Origin: an uncultured Christensenellaceae bacterium
GTDB lineage: Bacteria > Bacillota > Clostridia > Christensenellales > Borkfalkiaceae
Length of the DNA stretch: 64,000 bases
Assembly (NCBI GenBank): GCA_910587825.1
Contig: CAJUNJ010000005.1
Span: 1-64,000, forward strand
Reading direction: 5' to 3'
The notes under the pieces were generated by a model, which had not been told where the DNA came from, ran no database searches, and saw only the letters and a program-made list of their open reading frames with translations. Shown piece after piece: positions 1-8,084 of this stretch (its first letter is position 1; each line of letters begins with the position of its first letter). A program made the translations under genes and the position numbers.

Positions 1-60
1 TAGGGCGGATTCGGAAAACAGCCCTTACCCCTTAAATAAATTACTGTTTATCGTACAATT

Positions 61-89
61 ATTATATCACGAAAAATGAAAGAACGCAA
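61..89 (-). promoter_or_regulatory. leftward promoter reading out of the window
   Basis: On the minus strand a TTGCGT -35 (84-89) stands 17 bases from a perfect TATAAT -10 (61-66). It would drive a gene whose start lies beyond the left edge. Nothing coding is visible between it and position 1. Confidence 0.55.
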
Positions 90-133
90 CCGATTGAATT
101 TTGCGGGAAATATAAAACATATCTATATCTCAC

Positions 134-151
134 TAGGCTACGAGTAGCCTA
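134..151. other. short inverted repeat in a 331-base gene-poor stretch
   Basis: TAGGCTA and TAGCCTA flank a 4-base CGAG loop. It sits in the stretch 1-331, which otherwise holds only the leftward promoter at 61-89 and the out-of-frame hydrophobic tail described for the next gene (270-330). No T-run follows on either strand, so it is not an obvious terminator. Its role is unknown. Confidence 0.3.
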
Positions 152-331
152 ATTCGTCCACGAAAAAAAGTACAGAAAAGGCACAGCTTAACGCTATGCC
201 TAAATCTTTTTATTTGCGTTTTATTAAATTCCCTGTGGGAATTACCGTAAAACGGAGGCGTTTTTTATTTCATATAAAAATAAGCCAGAACAAACAGAAC
301 GACAGTACGACTGCTATTACGCCCGTTTTCT

Positions 332-532
332 TTAAGTATACTGCCATACCTTTGCGCGGGTGCACGACGACCGTTCAAAAGTGTTAAGCCCCTTTAACGC
401 AGACAAGTCGTTTAAAAGCTTTTCGCTTTCGTTAAGCGGAATGGCTTCCCCCTGCTGAATGAGAAATATCTCTCCGTCGTGGCGGTTCCTTATAATACTT
501 TTCTGTCTTTCTATATACGCCGTAAACGTCAT
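332..532 (-). CDS. small protein of unknown function, possibly frameshifted
   Basis: A 66-residue reading frame with a textbook ribosome site (AGGAGG about 6 bases before the ATG), so it is probably translated. The protein is charged and soluble-looking, and I do not recognise its family. Just before its stop, a -1 shift near codon GAA of Phe-Glu-Arg would move translation into a frame that stays open to the TGA at 270-272. That frame encodes a Lys-containing stretch and then a strongly hydrophobic segment (roughly 17 residues, VIAVVLSFCLFWLIFI). The intact ancestral gene may therefore be 270-532, a small protein with a C-terminal membrane anchor. Whether this is a mutation, a sequencing slip or simply a 66-residue protein cannot be told from one sequence. 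It is divergent from the WYL regulator at 687. Confidence 0.55.
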   Translation of the reverse strand: MTFTAYIERQKSIIRNRHDGEIFLIQQGEAIPLNESEKLLNDLSALKGLNTFERSSCTRAKVWQYT

Positions 533-577
533 TTTTACGTCCTCCTGTTAATTACAACTTTATTTTACTATTTAATG

Positions 578-606
578 TTGACATATGTTGTCATATATGA
601 TAAAAT
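578..606 (+). promoter_or_regulatory. promoter of the WYL regulator with overlapping palindrome
   Basis: TTGACA (578-583), 17-base spacer, TAAAAT (601-606). The -35 box is half of an inverted repeat, TGACA-N5-TGTCA at 579-593, a plausible operator for the downstream regulator or its divergent neighbour. The predicted transcript would have a leader of about 70 bases. Confidence 0.55.
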
Positions 607-686
607 TTTTATAAGAATTTAAAAATTTTTTGCTCGGTTTATAATATTAACCGACGGCATTAAATATGACGGCAAAGGAATAAATT

Positions 687-1604
687 ATGAAATATCAGGT
701 AATTATTGGAATTTTAATGCTTTTACTTTCGAGAAAAAGGCTGACGGCAAAAGAAATTGCCGACAGATACGGCATCTGCACGAGAAGCGTTTACAGATAC
801 ATTGACGAACTGAACGTCTGCGGCGTGCCCATTGACATAAGCCGAGGGCGGTACGGCGGCATACATATTGCCGACACTTTCCGTCTGCCCACGGGATATT
901 TTACGCGTGAAGAGTATTCCTCCACCGTCAACGCGCTTCAAGCAATGGCTTCGCAGGTGACCGACGAAAGCATAATTTCCGCGCTTGAAAAATTACAACG
1001 GCAGAGAAAGAGTGAAAAAAGAGAGCTTACTGTCTGCGGAAATATTTTGGTCGACGGCGGAAGCTGGGGCGACAGCCGAAAATTTTCGGAAAAAATGCGT
1101 GTGTGCGAAAGCGCGGTTAACGAATGCAAAAGCCTTACGGTAGATTACATTTCGCGCGAAGGCGAACACAGCAAAAGAATTATCGACCCGCACCTTTTAA
1201 TATTCAAACAAAACGTATGGTACGTTTACGCTTTCTGCCACACAAAACAGACTTTCAGGACATTCAAGATAGGCAGAATTAAGAGCGCAAGCTTTACAGG
1301 CAACACCTTTGCAAGGCGTGAGTTTACACGCGACGAAATAGATTTGGACTTCTACTACTCTGCCGAAAATTTAACCGACGTGACTCTGGAAATAGAAAAA
1401 AATTCTTTGGCGGACGTCGAAGAATGGTTAGGCATAGACAACATAGAACCGCGCGGGCAAACTTTTATTGCCGAAGCAACTCTTCCGGACGACGGCGGGC
1501 TTGTCAACAAGATACTCGGTTTCGGCGGGGCGGTAAAAGTAATAGACCCGCCCGAACTTAAAGAAAAAGTGACCGCGGCGGCAAAGAAAATAGCGGGACT
1601 TTGA
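687..1604 (+). CDS. YafY/WYL-domain transcriptional regulator
   Basis: A 305-residue DNA-binding regulator of the helix-turn-helix plus WYL class. Residues 1-55 form an HTH_11-type winged helix (LTAKEIADRYGICTRSVYRY), about 140-215 is the WYL ligand-sensing domain (IDPHLLIFKQNVWYVYAF, then a conserved FKIGRI), and about 235-300 is the C-terminal WCX extension. Length and order are typical of the family, whose members sense nucleotides or other small ligands and often regulate neighbours. The neighbour here is the divergent small gene at 332-532, so it may be the target; this is inference. The start ATG is preceded by a weak AAGGAA site. A strong hairpin terminator follows directly. Confidence 0.9.
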   Translation: MKYQVIIGILMLLLSRKRLTAKEIADRYGICTRSVYRYIDELNVCGVPIDISRGRYGGIHIADTFRLPTGYFTREEYSSTVNALQAMASQVTDESIISALEKLQRQRKSEKRELTVCGNILVDGGSWGDSRKFSEKMRVCESAVNECKSLTVDYISREGEHSKRIIDPHLLIFKQNVWYVYAFCHTKQTFRTFKIGRIKSASFTGNTFARREFTRDEIDLDFYYSAENLTDVTLEIEKNSLADVEEWLGIDNIEPRGQTFIAEATLPDDGGLVNKILGFGGAVKVIDPPELKEKVTAAAKKIAGL

Positions 1605-1611
1605 GTAAAAT

Positions 1612-1658
1612 AAAAAAGCCGAAGCAAACCTACCCGATTTGCTTCGGCTTTAAAAATT
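1612..1658. terminator. bidirectional intrinsic terminator
   Basis: A 13-base perfect stem (1616-1628 with 1638-1650, AAGCCGAAGCAAA arm) is flanked by A-runs on the left and T-runs on the right. It can therefore end both the rightward WYL gene and the leftward operon that finishes at 1682. Confidence 0.85.
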
Positions 1659-1681
1659 TTATATACCTTTTTCGCATATTT

Positions 1682-2500
1682 TTATATCTTTTCTACGGTT
1701 AGCGTGTAAGAAAAGGTTTTGCCTTTTTCGTCGGCAAAGTTAATAAAGGGTTTATCCTTTAATTCTTTGGGTGAGCCGGGGAAATCGTTTATACCCCACC
1801 AGGGTTCTACGCAAAGGTAATCTCCCCCTTCTTCGTTGCTCCAAAAAGCGAACAACGGACAGTCCGACTTGTATGTATATCTGTAACCGTCCGACGTAAG
1901 CGCATAGACGTTTCCGCCCGAAAGGTTGCCCAGCTGGAAGGTCTTGTACTGCTTGAAAAACTGCTTGTTGGCGACAAAGCGCCTGATATTTTCAAGTTGG
2001 ACGCTACCCCCTTCCAAAGGATACAAAACAGGATTTTCTTCATTTTCGAACTCTATTACCGCTTCCCCGCCCGGCGTTATCATTGCGGGATGTCCGCCGA
2101 CGTAAAAGGGTATTTCTCCGCCCTTGGAACGGACGTTATAAGTTACGGTAACAGAATTTTTTTTGAGTGCGTAAGTTATCTCGAATTCAAAGTCGAAAGG
2201 ATAAGTCTGTCTTGTGACGGCGTTTGACGTAAGCGAAAGGGTAAGTTTATCCAAAGTCGTGTCTACAAGCGCAAACTCGGAATACCTTGCAACGCCGTGC
2301 GCCTTTGGGGTGTAAGCTACGCCGCCGACTTCGTATTCGCCCGCGTGTCCTACTATCGGGAATATCACCACGTCCTGACCCTTCCAAAATTCTCCGCCCT
2401 GCCACTGCCGCTCTTCGCCGCGGTAATTTATCGACGTCATACCGCCCCCGTCGGAGTTGACGGCAAGCGAAAGATATTTGTTTTTAAGATAATAAATCAT
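1682..2500 (-). CDS. aldose 1-epimerase (galactose mutarotase)-like protein
   Basis: A 272-residue protein resembling the bacterial aldose 1-epimerase/YihR-like branch of the galactose-mutarotase fold, which interconverts sugar anomers. Visible family features are the N-terminal YLSLAVNSDGGGMTSI strand pair, a substrate-pocket segment around FYVGGHPA with a conserved His, and a C-terminal CVEPWWGIND with the Glu/Trp typical of the active site. I start it at the ATG at 2500, preceded by AGGAG; the frame is open further upstream, but that part reads through the end of the HIT gene. It is the last gene of the operon, 22 bases after the HIT gene. Its sugar substrate cannot be inferred from context. 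Confidence 0.85.
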   Translation of the reverse strand: MIYYLKNKYLSLAVNSDGGGMTSINYRGEERQWQGGEFWKGQDVVIFPIVGHAGEYEVGGVAYTPKAHGVARYSEFALVDTTLDKLTLSLTSNAVTRQTYPFDFEFEITYALKKNSVTVTYNVRSKGGEIPFYVGGHPAMITPGGEAVIEFENEENPVLYPLEGGSVQLENIRRFVANKQFFKQYKTFQLGNLSGGNVYALTSDGYRYTYKSDCPLFAFWSNEEGGDYLCVEPWWGINDFPGSPKELKDKPFINFADEKGKTFSYTLTVEKI

Positions 2501-2522
2501 ATAATCTCCTGTAAATTTTGAA

Positions 2523-2861
2523 TTACCAGCCGAGCGTCTGTCCGCCCAAAATGTGAATGTGCAGATGGAACACCGTCTGCCCCGCATCATCGCCCTGATT
2601 TATGACCAGTCGGTAACCGTTTTCACAGCCGTTTGCTTTTGCTATTTCGGGAATTTTGGTAAGCATATACTTTACAAGTTCAGCCCTCTCCCCGTCCATT
2701 TCGGAAAGAAGTTTGAAATGATCCTTGCATATCGCAAGCAAATGCACTTTCGCCTTGGGTTCAATATCTTTGAAAACAAGCATTTTATCGTCTTCGTAGA
2801 CCTTTTTAGACGGAATTTCCCCGTCTATTATCTTACAGAACAAGCAATCACTTTTTTTCAT
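2523..2861 (-). CDS. HIT-family nucleotide-binding protein (HinT-like)
   Basis: A 112-residue histidine-triad hydrolase of the HinT type, which cleaves phosphoramidate bonds such as AMP-lysine. The hallmark triad HLHIHI lies near the C-terminus (about residues 99-104) and the N-terminal CLFCKIIDGEIPSKKVYED is the usual zinc-knuckle-like start. Full length for the family. Its start codon overlaps the end of the upstream membrane protease gene by 14 bases, so the two are probably translationally coupled. Confidence 0.93.
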   Translation of the reverse strand: MKKSDCLFCKIIDGEIPSKKVYEDDKMLVFKDIEPKAKVHLLAICKDHFKLLSEMDGERAELVKYMLTKIPEIAKANGCENGYRLVINQGDDAGQTVFHLHIHILGGQTLGW

Positions 2862-4455
2862 CTTCTTTTATTCTCCTTAATTTTATTGTAAACGCGACGA
2901 GTATGACTGTACAGCACGCGGCAACCGCGCAAGCCGTTGCGCTTAACGCGATTAATATGTCGTAACCTTCGAATTCTTCGGCGTTGAGTACCGCGCTTAC
3001 GCTACCGTCGTCATTATAAACATAACTTATAAGATTTTCGTAAACGTCGAACGCCCAGACTGTTTCCTTGCCGAACTTAAATTGGGTACATTCTATTCTG
3101 CTGTTGCCGACGGGCAAACTTTCGACGGCAAGCGAAATTGTTTCAAGTTCGTATCCCGTAGAGTAACAGCCGTAACCGTAGTAATATTGGGCTTGCACAC
3201 CCTCTATGTCCGCCGATTGAGCCTGTATAACGTATTTGAGTTCGAGTTCTCCGTCCTCGTTACGCCAACGTTCTTCGTAATTCGGCAAACCGACGGCGTA
3301 TGCCCTGTCCCAGTCGGCTTTAAAAGAGTAACCGCCCTGAATATAATTTATAAAGCTTTGGCTGTCGCCGAACACCTCTGTTCTGTACAGCGTGCCTATC
3401 GGCAAGGCGCAAAGCAACAGCGTTATTACGGCAAGACAGGTGACGGCAAGCGAAAAAGTAAGGTTTGCCGCATTGCGGAAGCGCAGGACTTCCCCCATCG
3501 ACTTTGCCTGTACGATTATCTCTTCGTCGAAAAATTCCAAGTCCACGCAAGCCGTAATAATTTCCCTGCGCGACAGATGTATCATCGCTATCCCGATTGC
3601 CGAAGCTACCACCACGCAAGCGAGAATTACCGAAGCCTGCCACATCCCTTCAAGCGGTAAATCCCAAAGAATATGCAGCGCGACGCTTGACAATAAAATG
3701 AGAAGCCAGAAAGATTTGAAAGGTTTTTTCGAAGCGCCGTACGCCCAGCCTGCCGCGCCCGTCCAAAGAATATGGGTGCAGAACGACGACAAGCCCCTGT
3801 CGGTAAAGATTGATACGACAGCCTGCACGTCGCTTTGAAAGACGGGGGCGTGCGATTCCGAGAAATAAAAGATATAACCCATATCCTCTATTACGGAAAA
3901 CCCCGCGCCGACAGCCGCAGCGAAGAGAAAACAGGAATATCTGCCTTTCTGCCCGAAGAAAAGAATTGAACATATTGCGGGGATTATTTTACAGACCTCT
4001 TCCAAAATGCCCGTAAACACCGCGCTAAGCCAACGGTTTTTAACCGATACAAACCCGTAACCTATCTGGGAAAGCGCTATTGCGAGAGTTCCACCGCCGA
4101 CAAGCACACCCAAAAGCATTAAAAGACTTACGTCGCGCTTGGGATACAGTTCGAACAGCAGAATTATAAAAGGTATTGTAACCGTCGTCCCGCCGAGGAA
4201 AGTCACCGACAGCACGAAGAGCGGATTGTTTGTAAGGCGCAGTATGAGAACGTTTACCGTAAAAAGTACAAACAGCGCAAAAAAGGCGCGGACGTACAGC
4301 CACGGCATACCGCCGTTTATGCCTCCGTTGTCATCCAACCCGCGGGAAAAGATTTCCTTATACTCGTCTTTGGAGTGGTATCGGAAAGTCTCCTTGAAGA
4401 AATATACAATTTTTGCGCGGGCTAACGCGCCCTGCGATTTTTCGGATCTTTCCAT
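2848..4455 (-). CDS. PrsW-type intramembrane protease with an extra C-terminal extracytoplasmic domain
   Basis: A 535-residue polytopic membrane protein. The central region has the conserved motifs of the PrsW/CAAX-like glutamic protease superfamily: EEVCK (Glu152-Glu153), FSVIED (Glu190), CTHILW (His228) and HILWD (His261, Asp265). In Bacillus, PrsW cleaves an anti-sigma factor at site 1; the substrate here is unknown. After the protease core come a long cytoplasmic-looking loop, another membrane segment near 330-350, a roughly 150-residue Tyr-rich domain that should lie outside the membrane, and a final membrane helix ending in a Lys/Arg/Glu tail. That extension is not part of the usual PrsW and may sense or bind the substrate. 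It overlaps mtaB by one base (TAATG). Confidence 0.8.
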   Translation of the reverse strand: MERSEKSQGALARAKIVYFFKETFRYHSKDEYKEIFSRGLDDNGGINGGMPWLYVRAFFALFVLFTVNVLILRLTNNPLFVLSVTFLGGTTVTIPFIILLFELYPKRDVSLLMLLGVLVGGGTLAIALSQIGYGFVSVKNRWLSAVFTGILEEVCKIIPAICSILFFGQKGRYSCFLFAAAVGAGFSVIEDMGYIFYFSESHAPVFQSDVQAVVSIFTDRGLSSFCTHILWTGAAGWAYGASKKPFKSFWLLILLSSVALHILWDLPLEGMWQASVILACVVVASAIGIAMIHLSRREIITACVDLEFFDEEIIVQAKSMGEVLRFRNAANLTFSLAVTCLAVITLLLCALPIGTLYRTEVFGDSQSFINYIQGGYSFKADWDRAYAVGLPNYEERWRNEDGELELKYVIQAQSADIEGVQAQYYYGYGCYSTGYELETISLAVESLPVGNSRIECTQFKFGKETVWAFDVYENLISYVYNDDGSVSAVLNAEEFEGYDILIALSATACAVAACCTVILVAFTIKLRRIKEDEKK

Positions 4456-5666
4456 TAATCCTCGTCTTTTACGGCAAGTACGCCGTCTTTAAACAGTGTC
4501 TGTATTTTAACGGGGTACTTCCCGCCTTCCGTAAGTCTGCCAGCGACGTACACGCGGATATAGTTGCCCGTATAACCGCTTGTAAACCCGTCGGCATACT
4601 CTTCGGCTATTATCTCCGCAACCTTTCCGACATTCTTCGTCAAAAATTTTGCGGTTGAATTTGCGGCGCGGTCGAGAAGACGGTGCAACCGCCCGGACTT
4701 GATTTCCGCAGGCAGGTCTTTAAGTTTATAGGCAACCGTGCCTTCACGCGGGGAATACGCAAACGAATGTACGCGCGCAAACCCTGCTTCGTCTATTATA
4801 GAAAGACTTTCAAGAAAATCTTCCTGTCTTTCGGTGGGAAAACCGGCTATTATATCGGTAGTTATTGCCGCGTCGGGGAAATATTCGTAGATAAGACGGC
4901 ACTTTTTTAAATACTCCGCACGCGTGTAACGGCGGTTCATAGCTTTAAGCACGGCGTCGCTTCCGCTTTGAAGGGATAGATGGAACTGCGGGGCGAAATC
5001 TTTAAGATTTTTAAGGGCGTCAAGCAGATTTTCGTCTATAATACTGCACTCCAAAGAACCGAGTCTTATGCGCTTATCCACACCCTGCAAAGAAGTTATA
5101 AGCTTTGCAAGCCCGCCTTCGAACGACGATATGTTTATTCCGTTCAAAACAATTTCCGGACAGGCGGTTGCGGCAATTTCGTTTAAGATATCTTCTACTG
5201 TGCGCGACCTTTCGCGTCCGCGCAGATAGGGAATTATGCAGTATGAACAGAAGTTGTTGCACCCGTCCTGAATTTTTATGAAAGCGCGTGTTCTCGGCTG
5301 TTTGGGGTAATGAAGTCCGCTTATTTTACAGCCGAACTCCCGCGAGAACGCTTCCAGAACACGCTCTTTATCGCGCGCGCCCGCGACGAACGCAACGCCT
5401 TTTTCTTCAAAACTTTTTTTATCTTTTTCCGAAGCGCAGCCGCAGACGAAAATTTTCGCTTCGGGATTGAACTTTCTCGCCCTTGCGATAAGCTGACGGC
5501 TCTTCTTTTCGGCTTCGCGCGTGACGGCGCAGGTGTTCAGTACGTACGCGTCCGCATAGCCGAGCTTAATATCCGTCTGCCAGCCCGCGTTTTCAAGCGC
5601 GGAAATTACAGAGGCGGATTCGCTTTCGTTTACTTTACAGCCGAGCGTAAAAACCACCGCTTTCAT
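4455..5666 (-). CDS. mtaB: tRNA t6A37 methylthiotransferase MtaB
   Basis: A 403-residue radical-SAM methylthiotransferase that converts t6A37 of tRNAs to ms2t6A. The N-terminal UPF0004 domain carries cluster cysteines Cys10, Cys46 and Cys75-Cys77 region (LGCKVNESES, NTCAVT, CGC). The radical-SAM motif is Cys136-x3-Cys140-x2-Cys143, followed by the family's IPYLRGRERSR. A C-terminal TRAM-like region follows. The LGCKVN start and the PYLRGRERSR stretch favour MtaB over MiaB or RimO. Start ATG overlaps the end of rsmE by 4 bases (ATGA). Confidence 0.92.
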   Translation of the reverse strand: MKAVVFTLGCKVNESESASVISALENAGWQTDIKLGYADAYVLNTCAVTREAEKKSRQLIARARKFNPEAKIFVCGCASEKDKKSFEEKGVAFVAGARDKERVLEAFSREFGCKISGLHYPKQPRTRAFIKIQDGCNNFCSYCIIPYLRGRERSRTVEDILNEIAATACPEIVLNGINISSFEGGLAKLITSLQGVDKRIRLGSLECSIIDENLLDALKNLKDFAPQFHLSLQSGSDAVLKAMNRRYTRAEYLKKCRLIYEYFPDAAITTDIIAGFPTERQEDFLESLSIIDEAGFARVHSFAYSPREGTVAYKLKDLPAEIKSGRLHRLLDRAANSTAKFLTKNVGKVAEIIAEEYADGFTSGYTGNYIRVYVAGRLTEGGKYPVKIQTLFKDGVLAVKDED

Positions 5667-6391
5667 CTCAGTTCACCCAATGCGTACGCAACGAGCGCCG
5701 TAAGACTTACCGCCGCCGTTTCTGCGCGGAGTATGCGTTTGCCGAGCGTAATTCCCGCAAAGCCGTAACGTGCCGAAAGCGCAAACTCTTCTTCCGAAAA
5801 CCCGCCTTCGCTGCCGACAACCAACGCGGTTGAGCCATTTACGCCCATAATATCCGTTTGGCTTTTATCTGCAAATTCGCAGGCGAAAAGTTTGTTTTTA
5901 TAATTTTTTGCAGAAGCGAGCGCAGAAGCAAAACCGTCGTAATAAATTACTTCGGGCGCGCGCGAGCGCATACACTGCTTAGCCGCTTCCCGCGCGACTT
6001 TGTTAAGACGTTCAAGTTTGTTTGCGTTTATAAACGCCGAACAGTAAGCCGACGAAAATACACCGATACGGCTTACGCCGAGTTCGGTTGCTTTCTGTAC
6101 GACCAGTTCTGTCTTGTCGCCCTTTAACGCACCGCACAAAAGATAAATATCTTCCTTAGGTTCCTTGTCCCCGTCCGCACACCCGACGATGTTTGCGGTA
6201 AGGCTGTGCTTTTCCACCTTAGCGACTATTGCGGAATATTCCTTTCCGCTTCCGTCAAGCAGAATTATTTCCGTCCCAGCTTCCACGCGCTGTACGGTTT
6301 TGGCGTGTACAAACTCTTCCCCGTCAAGAATAACCGAAGTTTGCGCGGGATAATTTACAGACTGTATGAAAAATCTTTTGCGACCGCTCAT
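5663..6391 (-). CDS. rsmE: 16S rRNA m3U1498 methyltransferase RsmE
   Basis: A 242-residue SPOUT-fold methyltransferase that methylates U1498 of 16S rRNA in the 30S subunit. The C-terminal half shows the SAM-knot signature VGSEGGFSEEE followed by LGKRILRAETAA, both diagnostic. The N-terminal PUA-like part contains the expected LDGSGKEYSA-type strand. Full length. Overlaps prmA and mtaB by ATGA at each end; prmA-rsmE-mtaB is a common clostridial arrangement. Confidence 0.95.
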   Translation of the reverse strand: MSGRKRFFIQSVNYPAQTSVILDGEEFVHAKTVQRVEAGTEIILLDGSGKEYSAIVAKVEKHSLTANIVGCADGDKEPKEDIYLLCGALKGDKTELVVQKATELGVSRIGVFSSAYCSAFINANKLERLNKVAREAAKQCMRSRAPEVIYYDGFASALASAKNYKNKLFACEFADKSQTDIMGVNGSTALVVGSEGGFSEEEFALSARYGFAGITLGKRILRAETAAVSLTALVAYALGELR

Positions 6392-7326
6392 AACCTAAAC
6401 GAAAGTGCGTACCACTCGCCCTCTTTAAGCTGTTTATCCAAGGTTAAACCCTGTGCGCCGAAAGCCTTTAAAACGCTTTCAAGACGGCTTTCTATTATAC
6501 CGCTTAAAATAAGCGTTCCGCCTGCCTTTAAATTTTTGGGTATAGACGGCGCAAGACGGCACAATATTTCGGCGGTGATGTTGGCAAGCATTATATCGCC
6601 CTTGACATCCGCGTCGCTCAATAAATCCGCGTGTGCGACCTTTACGCTGTCTTCGACACCGTTTATCAAACAGTTATGGGTTGCGCTTTTTACGGCAATG
6701 TCGTCAATGTCGGTAAGGTAGGCAAACTTTGCGCCCAACTTTATTGCCGAAATTCCGAGAATGCCGCTTCCGCATCCCACGTCTATGCACACCGACTGCG
6801 GGGTTAAATATTCCTGCAAAAGTTTAAGGCACATCGAAGTCGTTTCGTGTTCTCCCGTGCCGAACGCCATATTGCTGTCCAATTTAACAACCTGCTCGCC
6901 CTCGCGCCTGTCGTAAGCTATCCATTCGGGACAGACGACTATGCGTTCGCCGATATGCAGGGGGCGGAAATGTTTACGCCATATTTCAAGCCAATCGTCC
7001 CCCTCGACCTGCCTGCAAGTAGTTTCGAGAGTTCCGAAATCCAAGTAATCTTTGCCGTTTTCCTTTACCTCTTCAAGGTCGGCGCGTATGAGCGGCAACG
7101 TGCCCGCCGCCGTGTCCGATGGGATGAACGCCTTGACGAGTACGTCTCCGTTTTCCAAAAGACTTTCGTCCATATAGTCCCAGTACATAGCCTTGTCGCG
7201 TTGAAGGGCTATTACGTCCTTTACGTCGGAAATGGCTACGCCGTAGTTGGTATACCGCCAGAGAACGTCGGCCACCAATTCGCTTGCACCGCTTGCGGTG
7301 TGAACGGTAATTTCGGTGAATTTCAT
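6388..7326 (-). CDS. prmA: ribosomal protein L11 methyltransferase PrmA
   Basis: A 312-residue class-I SAM methyltransferase that trimethylates ribosomal protein L11. It has the N-terminal L11-recognition domain (to about residue 115) and the Rossmann core with motif I VGCGSGILGISAIKLG, then ANITAEI (post-I/II region). MAFGTGEHETT just before motif I is the PrmA signature. Only 6 bases separate its start from the end of the upstream MgtC-like gene. Confidence 0.95.
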   Translation of the reverse strand: MKFTEITVHTASGASELVADVLWRYTNYGVAISDVKDVIALQRDKAMYWDYMDESLLENGDVLVKAFIPSDTAAGTLPLIRADLEEVKENGKDYLDFGTLETTCRQVEGDDWLEIWRKHFRPLHIGERIVVCPEWIAYDRREGEQVVKLDSNMAFGTGEHETTSMCLKLLQEYLTPQSVCIDVGCGSGILGISAIKLGAKFAYLTDIDDIAVKSATHNCLINGVEDSVKVAHADLLSDADVKGDIMLANITAEILCRLAPSIPKNLKAGGTLILSGIIESRLESVLKAFGAQGLTLDKQLKEGEWYALSFRL

Positions 7327-7332
7327 TTTTAT

Positions 7333-7989
7333 TTACCTGTCGTTTTCGAGTTTTTCAATGGAAATTATATATGGATATTCGTTGACCGCGTTGCGGATAA
7401 ATTCCGAATCTATTTGCTTTTTTGTATTGACGACGGCGGAGTAAACTATCTCTTCGCCCTGCCTTTCGGCTTTAAGCGCAGTAAAATTTTTAATGTCGAA
7501 CAACTGCTTTATCGCCCTTGTACAGTCTTCGTTGGGGCTTTTGAAAATTAATTTAAGTTCGTTATAATGCTTTTCCATAAATATCGGCAAAGGAATATGG
7601 AATACAAGCTGAACCATAACCATTATAGCCGCGGCGCCCAAGGCGACGTAATAGAGCCCCGCACCCGCAGCCATACCGATAGCCGCCGTAAGCCATATGC
7701 CCGCGGCGGAAGTAAGCCCGTGTACGACCTGCTGTCTGTGCAGTATCATACCCGCGCCGATAAAGCTTATGCCGGACACCACCTGCGAAGCTATACGCGA
7801 AGCGTCAAACTGTGTGGAATCGCCGAAGCCGTATTTAGAAATAATCATAAACAGGCACGCGCCCGCCGCGACGAGTGCGTGCGTCCTTATACCCGCAACT
7901 TTAAGACGGAGCTGACGTTCGATACCGATTACGAAGCCGAGCCCCACCGCCATTAATATTCTTAAAAGATATTCAAGCCATTCCGGCAT
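7333..7989 (-). CDS. MgtC/SapB-family membrane protein
   Basis: A 218-residue protein with an N-terminal MgtC/SapB domain: about four membrane helices, the conserved GIERQLRLKVAGIRTH loop and ISFIGAGMILHR. A soluble C-terminal domain of about 80 residues follows. MgtC proteins are linked to magnesium limitation and membrane ATPase regulation; most clostridial copies are uncharacterised. I place the start at the ATG at 7989 because AGGTGA lies 5 bases upstream; a GTG three codons earlier overlaps that site. First gene of the seven-gene operon ending at 1682. Confidence 0.88.
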   Translation of the reverse strand: MPEWLEYLLRILMAVGLGFVIGIERQLRLKVAGIRTHALVAAGACLFMIISKYGFGDSTQFDASRIASQVVSGISFIGAGMILHRQQVVHGLTSAAGIWLTAAIGMAAGAGLYYVALGAAAIMVMVQLVFHIPLPIFMEKHYNELKLIFKSPNEDCTRAIKQLFDIKNFTALKAERQGEEIVYSAVVNTKKQIDSEFIRNAVNEYPYIISIEKLENDR

Positions 7990-8019
7990 ATCGTTCACCT
8001 GCCGATAAGTAGTATTAAG

Positions 8020-8048
8020 ATTTTAACACAGTACACGCTTAAAGGCAA
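8020..8048 (-). promoter_or_regulatory. promoter of the mgtC-like/prmA operon
   Basis: TTGCCT (8043-8048), 17-base spacer, TAAAAT (8020-8025) on the minus strand. It lies between the preceding terminator and the MgtC-like start. Confidence 0.55.
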
Positions 8049-8057
8049 GTAATTTTA

Positions 8058-8079
8058 AGCCCCGCCTTACGGCGGGGCT
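8058..8079 (-). terminator. intrinsic terminator after the flavoprotein gene
   Basis: Perfect 9-base stem AGCCCCGCC/GGCGGGGCT with a 4-base loop, followed on the minus strand by TTAAAATT, just after the stop at 8085. It separates the hydrogenase/flavoprotein pair from the prmA operon. Confidence 0.85.
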
Positions 8080-8084
8080 GTCCC

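Noticed and set aside
3082..3660. 192-codon plus-strand frame opposite the PrsW-like gene
   Set aside because: Antisense to a gene with clear protease motifs; no ribosome site or recognisable protein.
5074..5082. Perfect DnaA box TTATCCACA
   Set aside because: A single copy inside mtaB with no others around; one nine-base match is expected by chance in a genome.
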